Under the pieces are notes generated by a model, which saw nothing but the letters and a program-made list of their open reading frames with translations, made no database searches and was not told where the DNA came from. From Lactiplantibacillus dongliensis (lineage in GTDB: Bacteria > Bacillota > Bacilli > Lactobacillales > Lactobacillaceae): 64,000 bases of DNA. Of the stretch, positions 41,107 to 49,356 are shown piece by piece; position 1 is the stretch's first letter; the number at the start of each line of letters is the position of its first letter. The stretch spans positions 97,348 through 161,347 of the forward strand of contig NZ_BJDK01000004.1 of assembly GCF_005405105.1 (NCBI RefSeq), given 5' to 3'. A program made the translations under genes and the position numbers.

Positions 41107-42333
41107 TTAGGCTTCATTGAAGTAGGCTGGGAATAATTCTTCATACATTTTGATAAAGTCTAAGTACATGGACTTAGAGACGTATTCATTCGGTTGATGT
41201 GAGGTAAAGTTACCTGGACCAAAGACGGTGTAGTCAAAGCCTAATGGTTGATCAACCAATAACCGCCGTGCGTCAGTCCCGCCCGGTGCGCCCAAAGCGG
41301 GAATCGTGCCCGCTGGTAATTCCCGACCAAGCATCTTCGTCACAATTTGATTTTGCTGCTGATCGCTAGCAGAGAATTTAGCATTCAATAAGTAAGGTTT
41401 CGCCACGCGTTGAATCAGTTGCAACATCTTAGACTGCGGATCACCAACGACCGGATTTAAGTCCATCTCAACGTGCATGTTGATCTGACTACCGTACTTG
41501 GCCGCATCCGCATCAATGACGTCATGGAAAATCTGTAGAATTTCAGCGTTGCTGACTTCTGGAATCGTCCGTAAATTAATTTTAGCCAAAGCATGATTTG
41601 GAATCGTATTAACTTGCTCGCCACCATTGAATACATCAATGTTGAATAACGTGTCCGTATTTAAGACAGCATTATGCAGGCCCGCTGCCCGCGCCATAAC
41701 TTTGGCTTTAATCGTATACAGCACTCGAATCAAATGATCGACCGCGTTACTACCGAGAGCTGGCATCGAACTATGGGCATTCTTCCCGATGGATTCCAAG
41801 TCAATATCGATCGTCCCAGCTTGACCATAACAGATCCGATAGCCGGATGGTTCTGCAATCATTAGCGCGTTGACGCCTTGCATATAACCAGCATCATAGA
41901 GCATCTTGGCGCCCAATTCACCGACTTCTTCGCCAAAGGTTACCATTAACCGAATCGTTCCGTTAATAGGCACTTGTTGCGCTTTTAATTCCAGCATGGC
42001 AATCGTCAACGCAGCCAACCCGCTCTTCATATCATTAGCGCCGCGCCCAAACAATTGGCCATCCTTTTCCGTTAGCGTAAACGGATCAGTCGCCCATTCC
42101 TTGGCATCCGCGGCCACAACATCAAAGTGACCTGAAATGGCTAAAATTGGTGAGCCACTGTCAATTTCAGCAATCAAGTTGGCCCGGTCTTCACCAACTG
42201 GCAAGACCTCACACTTAATCCCAGCGTCATCAAAGAGTTGCTTCAAATACTTAGCTGGTTCAATCTCATTACGGTTGACCGTATTCATCGCCACTAACCG
42301 ACTTAAAAGACTAATTTTTTCAGTATCTTTCAT
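41107..42333 (-). CDS. M20 metallopeptidase, ArgE/DapE family
   Basis: Zinc-dependent amidohydrolase of 408 residues. Metal ligands are in ISGHFDVVA, GRGANDMKSG and FGEEVGELGA, and the C-terminal GPGNFTSHQPNEYVS. It resembles the succinyl-diaminopimelate desuccinylase/acetylornithine deacetylase group. Lactobacilli usually label it DapE, but the substrate is not shown by sequence. Start ATG 42333 behind GAAGGG. Confidence 0.88.
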   Translation of the reverse strand: MKDTEKISLLSRLVAMNTVNRNEIEPAKYLKQLFDDAGIKCEVLPVGEDRANLIAEIDSGSPILAISGHFDVVAADAKEWATDPFTLTEKDGQLFGRGANDMKSGLAALTIAMLELKAQQVPINGTIRLMVTFGEEVGELGAKMLYDAGYMQGVNALMIAEPSGYRICYGQAGTIDIDLESIGKNAHSSMPALGSNAVDHLIRVLYTIKAKVMARAAGLHNAVLNTDTLFNIDVFNGGEQVNTIPNHALAKINLRTIPEVSNAEILQIFHDVIDADAAKYGSQINMHVEMDLNPVVGDPQSKMLQLIQRVAKPYLLNAKFSASDQQQNQIVTKMLGRELPAGTIPALGAPGGTDARRLLVDQPLGFDYTVFGPGNFTSHQPNEYVSKSMYLDFIKMYEELFPAYFNEA

Positions 42334-42590
42334 TAGAAAACCCTTCAATCATATTTTAAGTAAACTGCTATACACAGTCTATCATGCCACTAAGTTCATT
42401 TAATTGATAGCGATTGCACTAGTTAATTTAGTCAATAACTAAAAGCTGACCAGCGCTATCTCAAACACAGTTAACTGCTGTTCAGATTGACCTGAATTGA
42501 AAACGTGGCAACCGCCAAGCTTCATGTAGGTGCTAGTATGACCGACTTCAACCAATGTGCACGGGTTATCGATTTCTAATTTTTAGCCAA
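42334..42590. other. Upstream region of the M20 peptidase gene
   Basis: No ORF. A short stretch AAAACGTGGCAACCGCC (near 42500) resembles part of family A but is too short to call. Confidence 0.4.
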
Positions 42591-42591
42591 T

Positions 42592-42640
42592 AAAAAATCA
42601 CTGATCAACCATCGCAAGCAATGATTGATCAGTGATCTTT
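42592..42640 (-). terminator. Terminator after tRNA-Gln
   Basis: GATCACTGATCAATCATTGC and its complement form a long hairpin followed by a T run on the minus strand. Confidence 0.9.
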
Positions 42641-42648
42641 TTAACTGA

Positions 42649-42721
42649 TTGGGTATACTGGGCTCGAACCAGTAAATTACGGATTCAGAGTCCGCTGCCT
42701 TACCAATTTGGCGAATACCCA
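42649..42721 (-). tRNA. tRNA-Gln(CUG)
   Basis: Cloverleaf of 73 bases on the minus strand. Acceptor TGGGTAT/ATACCCA gives U1-A72, the identity pair of bacterial tRNA-Gln used by GatCAB. The anticodon loop CTCTGAA gives anticodon CUG (42688-42686). T arm CTGGTTCGAGCCCAG. The 3' CCA is not encoded. Confidence 0.93.
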
Positions 42722-42736
42722 ATAAACAACTATTCA

Positions 42737-42765
42737 ATCTTAACTTTAAGATTAAATCATGTCAA
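42737..42765 (-). promoter_or_regulatory. Promoter of tRNA-Gln
   Basis: Minus strand TTGACA (42765-42760), 17 bases, TAAGAT (42742-42737). Confidence 0.85.
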
Positions 42766-42836
42766 GGATTACCAGAAAATTACTTGAATTTTGTTGCTAA
42801 GACCGTCAAACTAAACTTATGAGGAAGTGACTGATC

Positions 42837-43043
42837 ATGACTCAAAATGAATTAACCCGGTGGTTCAACCACTTGCGGCAACAATTAATCGTCTGGGCCG
42901 TCACCGCAGTTGGCCTGGCCGTCATGCGGACTTTTTTGCTCCCACAGCTACTGACCTTTGTCTTTTGGTGTAGTGTCGCCTATTGTTTACTCCTATTTAT
43001 CGCCCTCTGTGTGATTACAGTTATCCGGTTACATTCTAAATGA
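42837..43043 (+). CDS. Small membrane protein, function unknown
   Basis: Sixty-eight residues with two likely membrane segments (about 16-34 and 38-63) and a basic tail. ATG behind GAGGAAGTGA. I do not recognise the family. It sits between the two tRNA genes and ends just before the tRNA-Glu promoter. Confidence 0.65.
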   Translation: MTQNELTRWFNHLRQQLIVWAVTAVGLAVMRTFLLPQLLTFVFWCSVAYCLLLFIALCVITVIRLHSK

Positions 43044-43047
43044 ACGA

Positions 43048-43076
43048 TTGACAAGCGTCCAATCTTTCGGTAAGAT
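43048..43076 (+). promoter_or_regulatory. Promoter of tRNA-Glu
   Basis: TTGACA (43048-43053), 17 bases, TAAGAT (43071-43076). Confidence 0.88.
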
Positions 43077-43088
43077 GGTATTTGAATT

Positions 43089-43161
43089 TGCCCGCTGGTC
43101 AAATTGGTTAAGACGTCGCCCTCTCAAGGCGGAGTTACGGGTTCGATCCCCGTGCGGGCGA
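43089..43161 (+). tRNA. tRNA-Glu(CUC)
   Basis: Cloverleaf of 73 bases. D arm GTC/GAC, anticodon arm TCGCC-CTCTCAA-GGCGG with anticodon CUC, T arm ACGGG-TTCGATC-CCCGT. The acceptor is seven pairs if U1-G72 is counted as a wobble; most bacterial tRNA-Glu have G1-C72. CCA is not encoded. Confidence 0.9.
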
Positions 43162-43179
43162 TACTGATAAATTTTGGGA

Positions 43180-43226
43180 ACTTAAAAAGCTTTGATAAAG
43201 ACCGTTACAACGGTGTTTGTTAAAGC
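43180..43226 (+). terminator. Terminator after tRNA-Glu
   Basis: AAAAAGCTTTGATAAA and TTTGTTAAAGCTTTTT arms with a T run. Confidence 0.8.
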
Positions 43227-43372
43227 TTTTTTTGTCGTTTCAACCTTATAACTCACCATGCAAACTGCCTGCCTTGTTACCAACCACCTCATTTCAACTA
43301 TTTCGATAGCTGTTTCGCTAAACCCGATAATTTGCGTCACGTTGGATGCTAATTAGATGTTCTTTGCCACTC

Positions 43373-43514
43373 TGGTTGGTCCAGAATTGGCTCATCAGCC
43401 GGGCTTTATCTAAGGACAAAAACGACACCACTGAGCCAATTCCGACTTAGACTAAAGCAGTTTCGTAGACTACTTTTGGGAGTCTTCAAAATACCCCATG
43501 GTGCTCCAGCATTT
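43373..43514 (+). repeat. Family A repeat, rearranged copy A7
   Basis: The left end is TTGCCACTCTGGTTGG and CCAGAATTGGCTCA, but then GCCGGGCTTTATCTAAGGAC and AACGACACCACTGAGCCA follow, the reverse complement of the normal left interior. After that comes a worn right half ending in GTGCTCCAGCA. The remainder of the gap 43162-43716 has only the tRNA terminator and AT-rich DNA. Confidence 0.85.
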
Positions 43515-43716
43515 TAGGATCCAACCGGCAGCTGGCAACCGTAACTAACACTGAACGTTTACGTCATTTAACACCCTTTTCCAATCGCTAGCGCATCAAT
43601 TTCTTAACATTAGATTGTTCGTAAATTTATTAGTTCGTGTTTTATTACTATTTTTGCTTTTAAAATCATTCCATTAGTTGTATATTAGCATTATCACGAA
43701 TGATGGGGTGAAAATA

Positions 43717-44793
43717 GTGCATTGGATAGCAGATTTACTTGCAGCAGTGGGAGTTGTCTTAAACGGCATCCCCCAAGGTATCATGGCCATGGCGTTAGGC
43801 TTCGCCGTTTTTCCAACTAGCTTTTCGTTTGGATTAGCCGCAATTGTGAACGGCATGACTGGTTCCGTCGCGCCAATTTCGTTTCAAGCTGAATCATTAG
43901 CTTTGACCGGCCATTTAGGTCACAATCTCCGCGAACGGTCGTCGATTATTTTATTTGGCGCCAGTATCATGCTGGTGATTGGCCTGACCGGCACATTGAG
44001 CAAGATCGTTAGCCTGTTAGGTTCACAGATTATGGGTGGTATGATGGCTGGGGTTGGCATTATGCTGGCTAAGCTGGCTTTACAAATGACCAAGCAGAAC
44101 CGCCATTGCGGCTGGCTTTCAATCGGCCTCGCCATTATCACCTACATTTTGACTAAGGACCTCGTTTGGACCATTGCCATTTCCGTGATTGGTACTAGTC
44201 TATACGCGGTCTTGGTTGAACATTACCATGAACAATTGCCTGCCCACGTTACCGCGCGAAAGTTACAACTCGTCAAACCGCAATTCAATCTCAAAATCTT
44301 GCGTGGTGCCCTCAGCTTGGCCTGTCTGAATATCGGTGCCAACATTTCTTACGGCTTGATCACCGGTCAAATGACTGGCCTTAAGCCCAATCCGGTTAAC
44401 CTAAACCTTTTAACCAGTACCCAAGCCCTCGCTGACTTTGGCACCAGCTTGTTAGGCGGAGCGCCAGTCGAAACGATTATTTCCGCTACCGCCAGTGCGC
44501 CAGAGCCGGTCATCGCTGGGATTTTGATGATGGTCATCATGGCAATTATCCTCTTACTCGGCTGGTTACCTAAAGTCGGCCAATACGTCCCGAGTACCTC
44601 AATTGCCGGCTTTTTACTAATTCTGGGTGCCGTTGTCATCTTCCCTGAAAATGCGACCGCCGCAATGCATGGGCCACTCAGTACTGTCGCTGGCATCACC
44701 TTAGTTGTGACGGCCATTGTCGATCCGTTTACCGGCCTATTAACTGGTACGCTGCTAAAATTTGTTCTCCCATTATTGGGGTTAGGAGTTTAA
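43717..44793 (+). CDS. NCS2-family nucleobase permease-like protein (purine/xanthine type)
   Basis: Integral membrane protein of about 358 residues and 10-12 spans. Segments such as GFAVFPTSFSFGLAAIVNGMTG and LADFGTSLLGGAPVETIIS fit the xanthine/uracil permease superfamily, in a shorter form. I chose GTG 43717, behind GATGGGGTG. The stop overlaps the phosphoribosyltransferase start (TAATG). Substrate is inferred from the neighbour. Confidence 0.78.
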   Translation: MHWIADLLAAVGVVLNGIPQGIMAMALGFAVFPTSFSFGLAAIVNGMTGSVAPISFQAESLALTGHLGHNLRERSSIILFGASIMLVIGLTGTLSKIVSLLGSQIMGGMMAGVGIMLAKLALQMTKQNRHCGWLSIGLAIITYILTKDLVWTIAISVIGTSLYAVLVEHYHEQLPAHVTARKLQLVKPQFNLKILRGALSLACLNIGANISYGLITGQMTGLKPNPVNLNLLTSTQALADFGTSLLGGAPVETIISATASAPEPVIAGILMMVIMAIILLLGWLPKVGQYVPSTSIAGFLLILGAVVIFPENATAAMHGPLSTVAGITLVVTAIVDPFTGLLTGTLLKFVLPLLGLGV

Positions 44794-45347
44794 TGATGTC
44801 GACCACTTATACCTTAACGTTAGGACCATTGACCCGGCAATTACCGTTGATTAAGTTAAATGACACCACGACAATTGCCTCATTTGTTTTGTTAGGCGAT
44901 GCAGAATTGACGACCTACGCTGCTGAACAACTTAATCAACGACTTGCCGACGTTGATTTTGATTATCTCGTGACGATGGAAAGTAAGGGCATTCCGTTAG
45001 CCCAGGCGCTCAGCCAGCTGACTGACCACCCACGCTTTATTGTCCTCCGTAAAAGTATCAAAGACTATATGCGGACCCCATTAACGACGCCAGTGCAATC
45101 GATTACGACTAGCGCTGACCAAGAGCTGGTCCTCGATGGCACTGACGCTGCTTTAATTCAAGGCAAACGGGTCGCCATTGTCGATGATGTCATTAGTAGT
45201 GGTGGTTCCCTAGCGACCGCCCAGACACTACTAGCTAAAGCTGGGGCCACCGTCGTCCGCAAAGTAGCCATTTTAGCTGAGGGTCCTGCCGCCAAACGGT
45301 CTGATATTGATTTTTTGGCCCCGTTACCGTTATTTACGACGAAATAA
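44793..45347 (+). CDS. Purine-type phosphoribosyltransferase
   Basis: Protein of 184 residues. The PRPP-binding motif is RVAIVDDVISSGGS, preceded by VTMESKGIPLAQAL, which resembles adenine/xanthine phosphoribosyltransferases. It probably converts the base brought in by the permease to its nucleotide. Start ATG 44793 overlaps the permease stop; ATG 44796 is also possible. It is not clearly apt or xpt by sequence alone. Confidence 0.85.
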   Translation: MMSTTYTLTLGPLTRQLPLIKLNDTTTIASFVLLGDAELTTYAAEQLNQRLADVDFDYLVTMESKGIPLAQALSQLTDHPRFIVLRKSIKDYMRTPLTTPVQSITTSADQELVLDGTDAALIQGKRVAIVDDVISSGGSLATAQTLLAKAGATVVRKVAILAEGPAAKRSDIDFLAPLPLFTTK

Positions 45348-45365
45348 TTATTATTCACACTACCT

Positions 45366-45412
45366 AGAGCGTGGCAAAAGACCGGCTAACCAGTCTTTTG
45401 CCACGCTCTTCA
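45366..45412 (+). terminator. Terminator after the phosphoribosyltransferase gene
   Basis: GAGCGTGGCAAAAGAC and GTCTTTTGCCACGCTC arms (16 bp); the T run is poor. Confidence 0.8.
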
Positions 45413-45566
45413 GTTATCTGAATCGACGGTTACCGAACAAATTAGGGTTTACGCTTGGCATTCCGGGTTTATAATAGTAGTGTAGATTGTTTAACAACGT
45501 TAAGTTAACTTAGCGAATCAGAATTATTAAACCGTTTCAAACGTCAAAACAAAGGAGATCTTGTAT

Positions 45567-45794
45567 TTGGTTTACAAAGATGTATTTGGGATTGATCATG
45601 AAGACTGCCACATCGTTCAAACACGGCATGAATTCAACCGTATCTTTATCATCGAAAATGCCGTTGGATCCCGATTCACTTGTATCAAAAAGGATGCGCC
45701 GCTAGAAAAGAAAATGTCTGGACATTGGAAGTACGCTAAAGCCAGTGACGCGCCTAAAAACTACGCGGTTCCTTACAAAGCTCAAAAGGGCTAA
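45567..45794 (+). CDS. Small soluble protein, function unknown
   Basis: Seventy-five residues from TTG 45567, nine bases after AAAGGAG; a TTG two codons earlier is too close. It has VYKDVFGIDHEDCHIVQTRHEF and a Lys-rich C-terminal half. No membrane segment. I do not recognise a family. Probably cotranscribed with the next small gene 23 bases on. Confidence 0.65.
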   Translation: MVYKDVFGIDHEDCHIVQTRHEFNRIFIIENAVGSRFTCIKKDAPLEKKMSGHWKYAKASDAPKNYAVPYKAQKG

Positions 45795-45817
45795 AATCCG
45801 CTAGAAAGAGGATTAAG

Positions 45818-46090
45818 ATGCGACTTTACAAACCGTTAGCCAATCACGATGGCCGCGCTTACCGCCATGGTGATCGCCACATCAACCCCTTTTACGGCCA
45901 ACATGGTGCGGATTGGGTCAAAAATGGCAATGCCTCCCTTTATAATGCGCAACACGAACATTCACCGGCTAATTCACACCTTCAAAAGCGAGTTAGTCGA
46001 ATCGCGTTAACCAGCTTGTGGGTCGTCATTGCCATTGTTGTGATGCTAGTTGGGGGCTTTATCGTCTATTCGTTGGCACTCAATCTTTAA
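45818..46090 (+). CDS. Small single-span membrane protein, function unknown
   Basis: Ninety residues: an N-terminal polar part rich in His, Asn and Gly (about 1-62), then one membrane segment (about 66-87). ATG behind GAAAGAGGA. The N terminus is predicted inside by the basic residues before the span. No known family. Confidence 0.65.
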   Translation: MRLYKPLANHDGRAYRHGDRHINPFYGQHGADWVKNGNASLYNAQHEHSPANSHLQKRVSRIALTSLWVVIAIVVMLVGGFIVYSLALNL

Positions 46091-46094
46091 ATAA

Positions 46095-46152
46095 AAAAGA
46101 AGTTCCAAGCATCGTCAGCTGTTTAGCTAATCATGCTTGGAACTTTTTTAGT
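46095..46152 (+). terminator. Terminator after the 45818 gene
   Basis: AAAAGAAGTTCCAAGCAT and ATGCTTGGAACTTTTT arms with T run. Confidence 0.9.
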
Positions 46153-46183
46153 GACTGACGCTTGTATGGATGCGATTTTAGCC

Positions 46184-46375
46184 TTATTTTAGAAATGACT
46201 TACGTGTCACCAATCGATAAATGGCATCACTTAATCCAACGATAAAGACTAAGATCAGCCCCACAAACTTCAACCACGGCCAAGCCTGATCAATACTAGT
46301 CACTTTACTCCCGATTGCAAACACAATCAGCCCAGCGACAATCAATAGACTTTCAACTAAATTCAATGTTTTCAA
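46184..46375 (-). CDS. Small two-span membrane protein, function unknown
   Basis: Sixty-three residues with two hydrophobic segments (about 7-23 and 34-53) and a basic C terminus YRLVTRKSFLK. It has an AAGGGG ribosome site. No family recognised; convergent with the 45818 gene. Confidence 0.6.
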   Translation of the reverse strand: MKTLNLVESLLIVAGLIVFAIGSKVTSIDQAWPWLKFVGLILVFIVGLSDAIYRLVTRKSFLK

Positions 46376-46517
46376 TGACTCAACACCCCTTAAAAACTAA
46401 TTTTCATATTCCAAATCTTTAATGCTAATGACTAACCCACGCGCTGATTGATTTCTATATCACTAGAACATGATGAACCCTTTTGAAGTAAACAATCGTT
46501 ATTTATGGTCACTCGTT

Positions 46518-46561
46518 AGTTAACGCCGGGCGAGCTATAATTGGCCCAACCAGAGTGACAA
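46518..46561 (+). repeat. Family A relic with both ends only (A8)
   Basis: Left end TTAACGCCGGGCG is joined after a few bases to the right end GGCCCAACCAGAGTG. The whole hairpin interior is missing. Confidence 0.8.
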
Positions 46562-46620
46562 TCTAACTATTCAACAAGCTAGCAAGTCATAATGATATCA
46601 TTCTCTATTATACCGTTCAA

Positions 46621-46675
46621 ACAAAAAAACGCTCCTAAAATCGGCTTAATCACCAACTCTAGGAGCGTTTTAATT
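46621..46675 (-). terminator. Terminator after pgi
   Basis: Minus strand AACGCTCCTA and TAGGAGCGTT arms followed by seven T. The rest of 46376-46689 holds relic A8 and AT-rich DNA. Confidence 0.9.
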
Positions 46676-46689
46676 AATTTGCTAATTTA

Positions 46690-48039
46690 TTATTTAAGAC
46701 GGGAAGTTAATTCCTTAGTTAAGTCTTCATAACCAGGCTTGCCAAGTAAAGCAAACATGTTGTTCTTGTAAGCTTCAACGCCTGGTTGGTTGAATGGGTT
46801 AATCCCGTTCAAGTAACCAGAAATAGCAACTGCAGCTTCGAAGAAGTAGATCATGTAGCCTAAAGTATAGGCATCTTGACTAGGAATATTAACGACCATG
46901 TTAGGCACACCGCCATCAACGTGGGCCATAATAACCCCTTCAAAGGCTTTGGTGTTAACTTGGGCCATTGTCTTACCTTCAAGATACTTCAAACCATCAA
47001 GGTTTTCAGTTTCTTTAGGGATGTCAACATCGCTAGTGGCGTTGTCAACTTTAACAACCGTTTCCATCAAGTTACGACGACCTTCTTGGATATATTGACC
47101 CAATGAATGTAAGTCAGTCGTGAAGTTAGCTGATGATGGGTAGATCCCCTTTTGGTCTTTCCCTTCGGATTCGCCCATTAATTGCTTCCACCATTCTGAG
47201 AACATCGCCATATTTGGTTCGTAGTTTTCAAGAATTTCAGTGGTATAACCCTTCCGGTATAAGATGTTCCGGAAAGCAGCATATTGGTAAGCTTCGTTCT
47301 TAGTCAAGTCAGCATCTGAGTATTGACCTTGAGCATCTGCTGCACCCTTCATTAATGAATCGATGTCGCCGCCTGAAACGGCAATTGGTAATAAACCAAC
47401 TGGGGTTAAGACAGTGAAACGACCACCAACGTCATCAGGAATAACGAATGATTCGTAGCCTTCAGCGTCAGCTTCTTGCTTCAACGCACCGCGTTTGCGG
47501 TCAGTTGTTGCGAAGATCCGGCCCTTAGCTGCTTCTTCACCATACTTAGCAATTAACTTTTCTTTGAAGACCCGGAAAGCGATTGATGGTTCAGTCGTCG
47601 TCCCAGATTTTGAAATAATGTTAACTGAGAAGTCACGGTCGCCGATTAAGTGAATCAAATCGTTGACGTATGATGATGAGATTGAGTTCCCAGCAAAGAC
47701 AACTTGTGGGAATTTACGGTCTTCACGTGAAAGTGATGACCAGAATGTTTCATGTAAGAATTCAATGGCTGCCCGAGCGCCGAGGTATGAACCACCGATC
47801 CCGATTACCACCAAGACATCTGAGTCTGATTGAATCTTCTTTGCAGCCGCTTTAATGCGGGCAAATTCTTCCTTGTCGTAATCTGTTGGTAAGTTTAACC
47901 AGCCGCGGAAATCATTTCCGGCGCCAGTACCTTCACGCAGCTCCTTGTCAGCAGCTGTGACCATAGCTTGCATTTCGCCAAGTTCGTTGTCGTGAACGAA
48001 CTTAGTTAAATTAGAGCTGTCAAATGAAATGTGTGCCAT
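46690..48039 (-). CDS. pgi: Glucose-6-phosphate isomerase
   Basis: Interconverts glucose-6-P and fructose-6-P. The 449-residue protein has the signature [14 protein letters not shown], the SIS region [10 protein letters not shown], and the catalytic region [18 protein letters not shown] [19 protein letters not shown]. Length is usual for Firmicutes. ATG start behind GAAAGAGG. A TATAAT box lies upstream near 48080. A cre-like sequence with one extra base (48100-48114) is not convincing. Confidence 0.97.
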   Translation of the reverse strand: MAHISFDSSNLTKFVHDNELGEMQAMVTAADKELREGTGAGNDFRGWLNLPTDYDKEEFARIKAAAKKIQSDSDVLVVIGIGGSYLGARAAIEFLHETFWSSLSREDRKFPQVVFAGNSISSSYVNDLIHLIGDRDFSVNIISKSGTTTEPSIAFRVFKEKLIAKYGEEAAKGRIFATTDRKRGALKQEADAEGYESFVIPDDVGGRFTVLTPVGLLPIAVSGGDIDSLMKGAADAQGQYSDADLTKNEAYQYAAFRNILYRKGYTTEILENYEPNMAMFSEWWKQLMGESEGKDQKGIYPSSANFTTDLHSLGQYIQEGRRNLMETVVKVDNATSDVDIPKETENLDGLKYLEGKTMAQVNTKAFEGVIMAHVDGGVPNMVVNIPSQDAYTLGYMIYFFEAAVAISGYLNGINPFNQPGVEAYKNNMFALLGKPGYEDLTKELTSRLK

Positions 48040-48176
48040 TTACTATTACCTCTTTCTATACATATTTAACAACTCACATTATACAATACGAACGAACGGA
48101 ATGAAAAGCGCTACCCCCGCCTTTTTCGTAAATTTTCGCAATTTATGTAAAAAACAAGCAAATTTATATAAAAAAA

Positions 48177-48214
48177 GACGTTGATAACCGTTAGCTATCA
48201 GCGCCATGACTACT
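48177..48214 (-). terminator. Terminator after the GRP transporter gene
   Basis: Minus strand GCTGATA and TATCAACG arms then seven T. Confidence 0.75.
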
Positions 48215-48262
48215 TTTAAGCCATTCTAATATAATTTAACTAATTTACTAGTAAAAGTTTTA

Positions 48263-49120
48263 CTAAGCCTTCATTAAGGATAGAGCGACCCCACCGACAA
48301 TCACTAAGATTGAACCGATAACTACGTACACCATCTCACGCTTGGTCTTATGCTCGCCTAACAAGTAAATACTCCCAAAGGTTGAGATCACAATTCCCAT
48401 CTGTGATAAGGAATAGGCAATCGCTTGGCCGATTTGAGCCATCGCCATAAACATGAACAAGTTTCCGACACCCCAGACCACCCCAGTAACCAAGTTACGA
48501 TAAGTGGCTTTTTCAGTCCATGGCTTGTCCTTAAATGACCAGATCAAAGCACCAATTAACATCCCAACGGCTTGCGGCATTACCACAGCTTGCGCATTGA
48601 CATTGCCATAATGCACCACGATCGTGTAGCCCGCATAACCGATCGTTGATAAGATCAAAGCCCGAATCCCAACACCCCAGTTTTCAGAGGTCCGTCGATT
48701 CGGATCAGTTCGGTCAGTTAATGAGGTCAAGACGGCCCCGCCAATCAAAACGATAACAGCGATTGAACCGATCCAGTACATCCGGCCGTGCCATTCATTA
48801 AAGAGTAATACCCCGGCCAATGCGTTAGCGACCAGTTGCATCCCAGTGGAAATCGGGGTGGTCCGCGAAATCCCAACGGCCTTCATCGATGTGAATTGTT
48901 GCCCTTGACCAACACTCCAGAATAACCCGGAGACAATCCCGGTCATCCAAACGGCGGCGGTTAAAGCTGGTTGTTCGAACAACCATAAGACGATCCCAAA
49001 TAATAACGCACCCATGGTCATCCCTAGGGTCTGTTGGCGAGCGGTCCCGCCCATCTTACCACTAATTAAGCCGATACTGCCCCATGCAATTGCCGGAATC
49101 AGTGCAATTAGAATTCCCAT
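48263..49120 (-). CDS. GRP/GlcU-RbsU family sugar transporter
   Basis: Ten-span membrane permease of 285 residues of the glucose/ribose uptake family in the drug/metabolite transporter superfamily. Begins MGILIALIPAIAWGSIGLI and includes WSVGQGQQFTSMKAVGISRTTPIS. The sugar is not shown by sequence; family members move glucose or ribose by proton symport. ATG 49120 is preceded by TGAGGAT. An imperfect palindrome GTAAACGTTTTAC upstream (49187-49199) resembles a cre site only loosely. Confidence 0.85.
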   Translation of the reverse strand: MGILIALIPAIAWGSIGLISGKMGGTARQQTLGMTMGALLFGIVLWLFEQPALTAAVWMTGIVSGLFWSVGQGQQFTSMKAVGISRTTPISTGMQLVANALAGVLLFNEWHGRMYWIGSIAVIVLIGGAVLTSLTDRTDPNRRTSENWGVGIRALILSTIGYAGYTIVVHYGNVNAQAVVMPQAVGMLIGALIWSFKDKPWTEKATYRNLVTGVVWGVGNLFMFMAMAQIGQAIAYSLSQMGIVISTFGSIYLLGEHKTKREMVYVVIGSILVIVGGVALSLMKA

Positions 49121-49274
49121 TAAAATAATCCTCATTTCTCTATTTTCTCTGTCTGCCTAATGACAAAAAACAATTTTAACAGGAAAGTAAACGTTTTACC
49201 AGCACTAAACTGCGGTTACCAGCGCGATATTAAGATAGTTGTATTTTCATGAATCCGTTTTCTTAGTGATAGGG

Positions 49275-49308
49275 ACCGTTTTCAATTTATGAAAACGGTC
49301 CCTGAATG
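49275..49308. terminator. Bidirectional hairpin
   Basis: AGGGACCGTTTTCA and TGAAAACGGTCCCT arms (14 bp). It lies between the end of the RlmI-like gene and the promoter of the GRP gene and probably ends the former. Confidence 0.75.
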
Positions 49309-49356
49309 AAGCGTAAAAATTTTTTTAATTTAAACTTTTATGGCTAAAAACTAGCT

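Noticed and set aside
43515..43716. Purine riboswitch before the permease gene
   Set aside because: No conserved loop-loop and junction sequences could be found.
48100..48114. cre site upstream of pgi
   Set aside because: ATGAAAAGCGCTACC has one base too many to fit the consensus spacing.
49187..49199. cre site upstream of the GRP transporter gene
   Set aside because: GTAAACGTTTTAC is palindromic but lacks the flanking TG and CA at the right distance.
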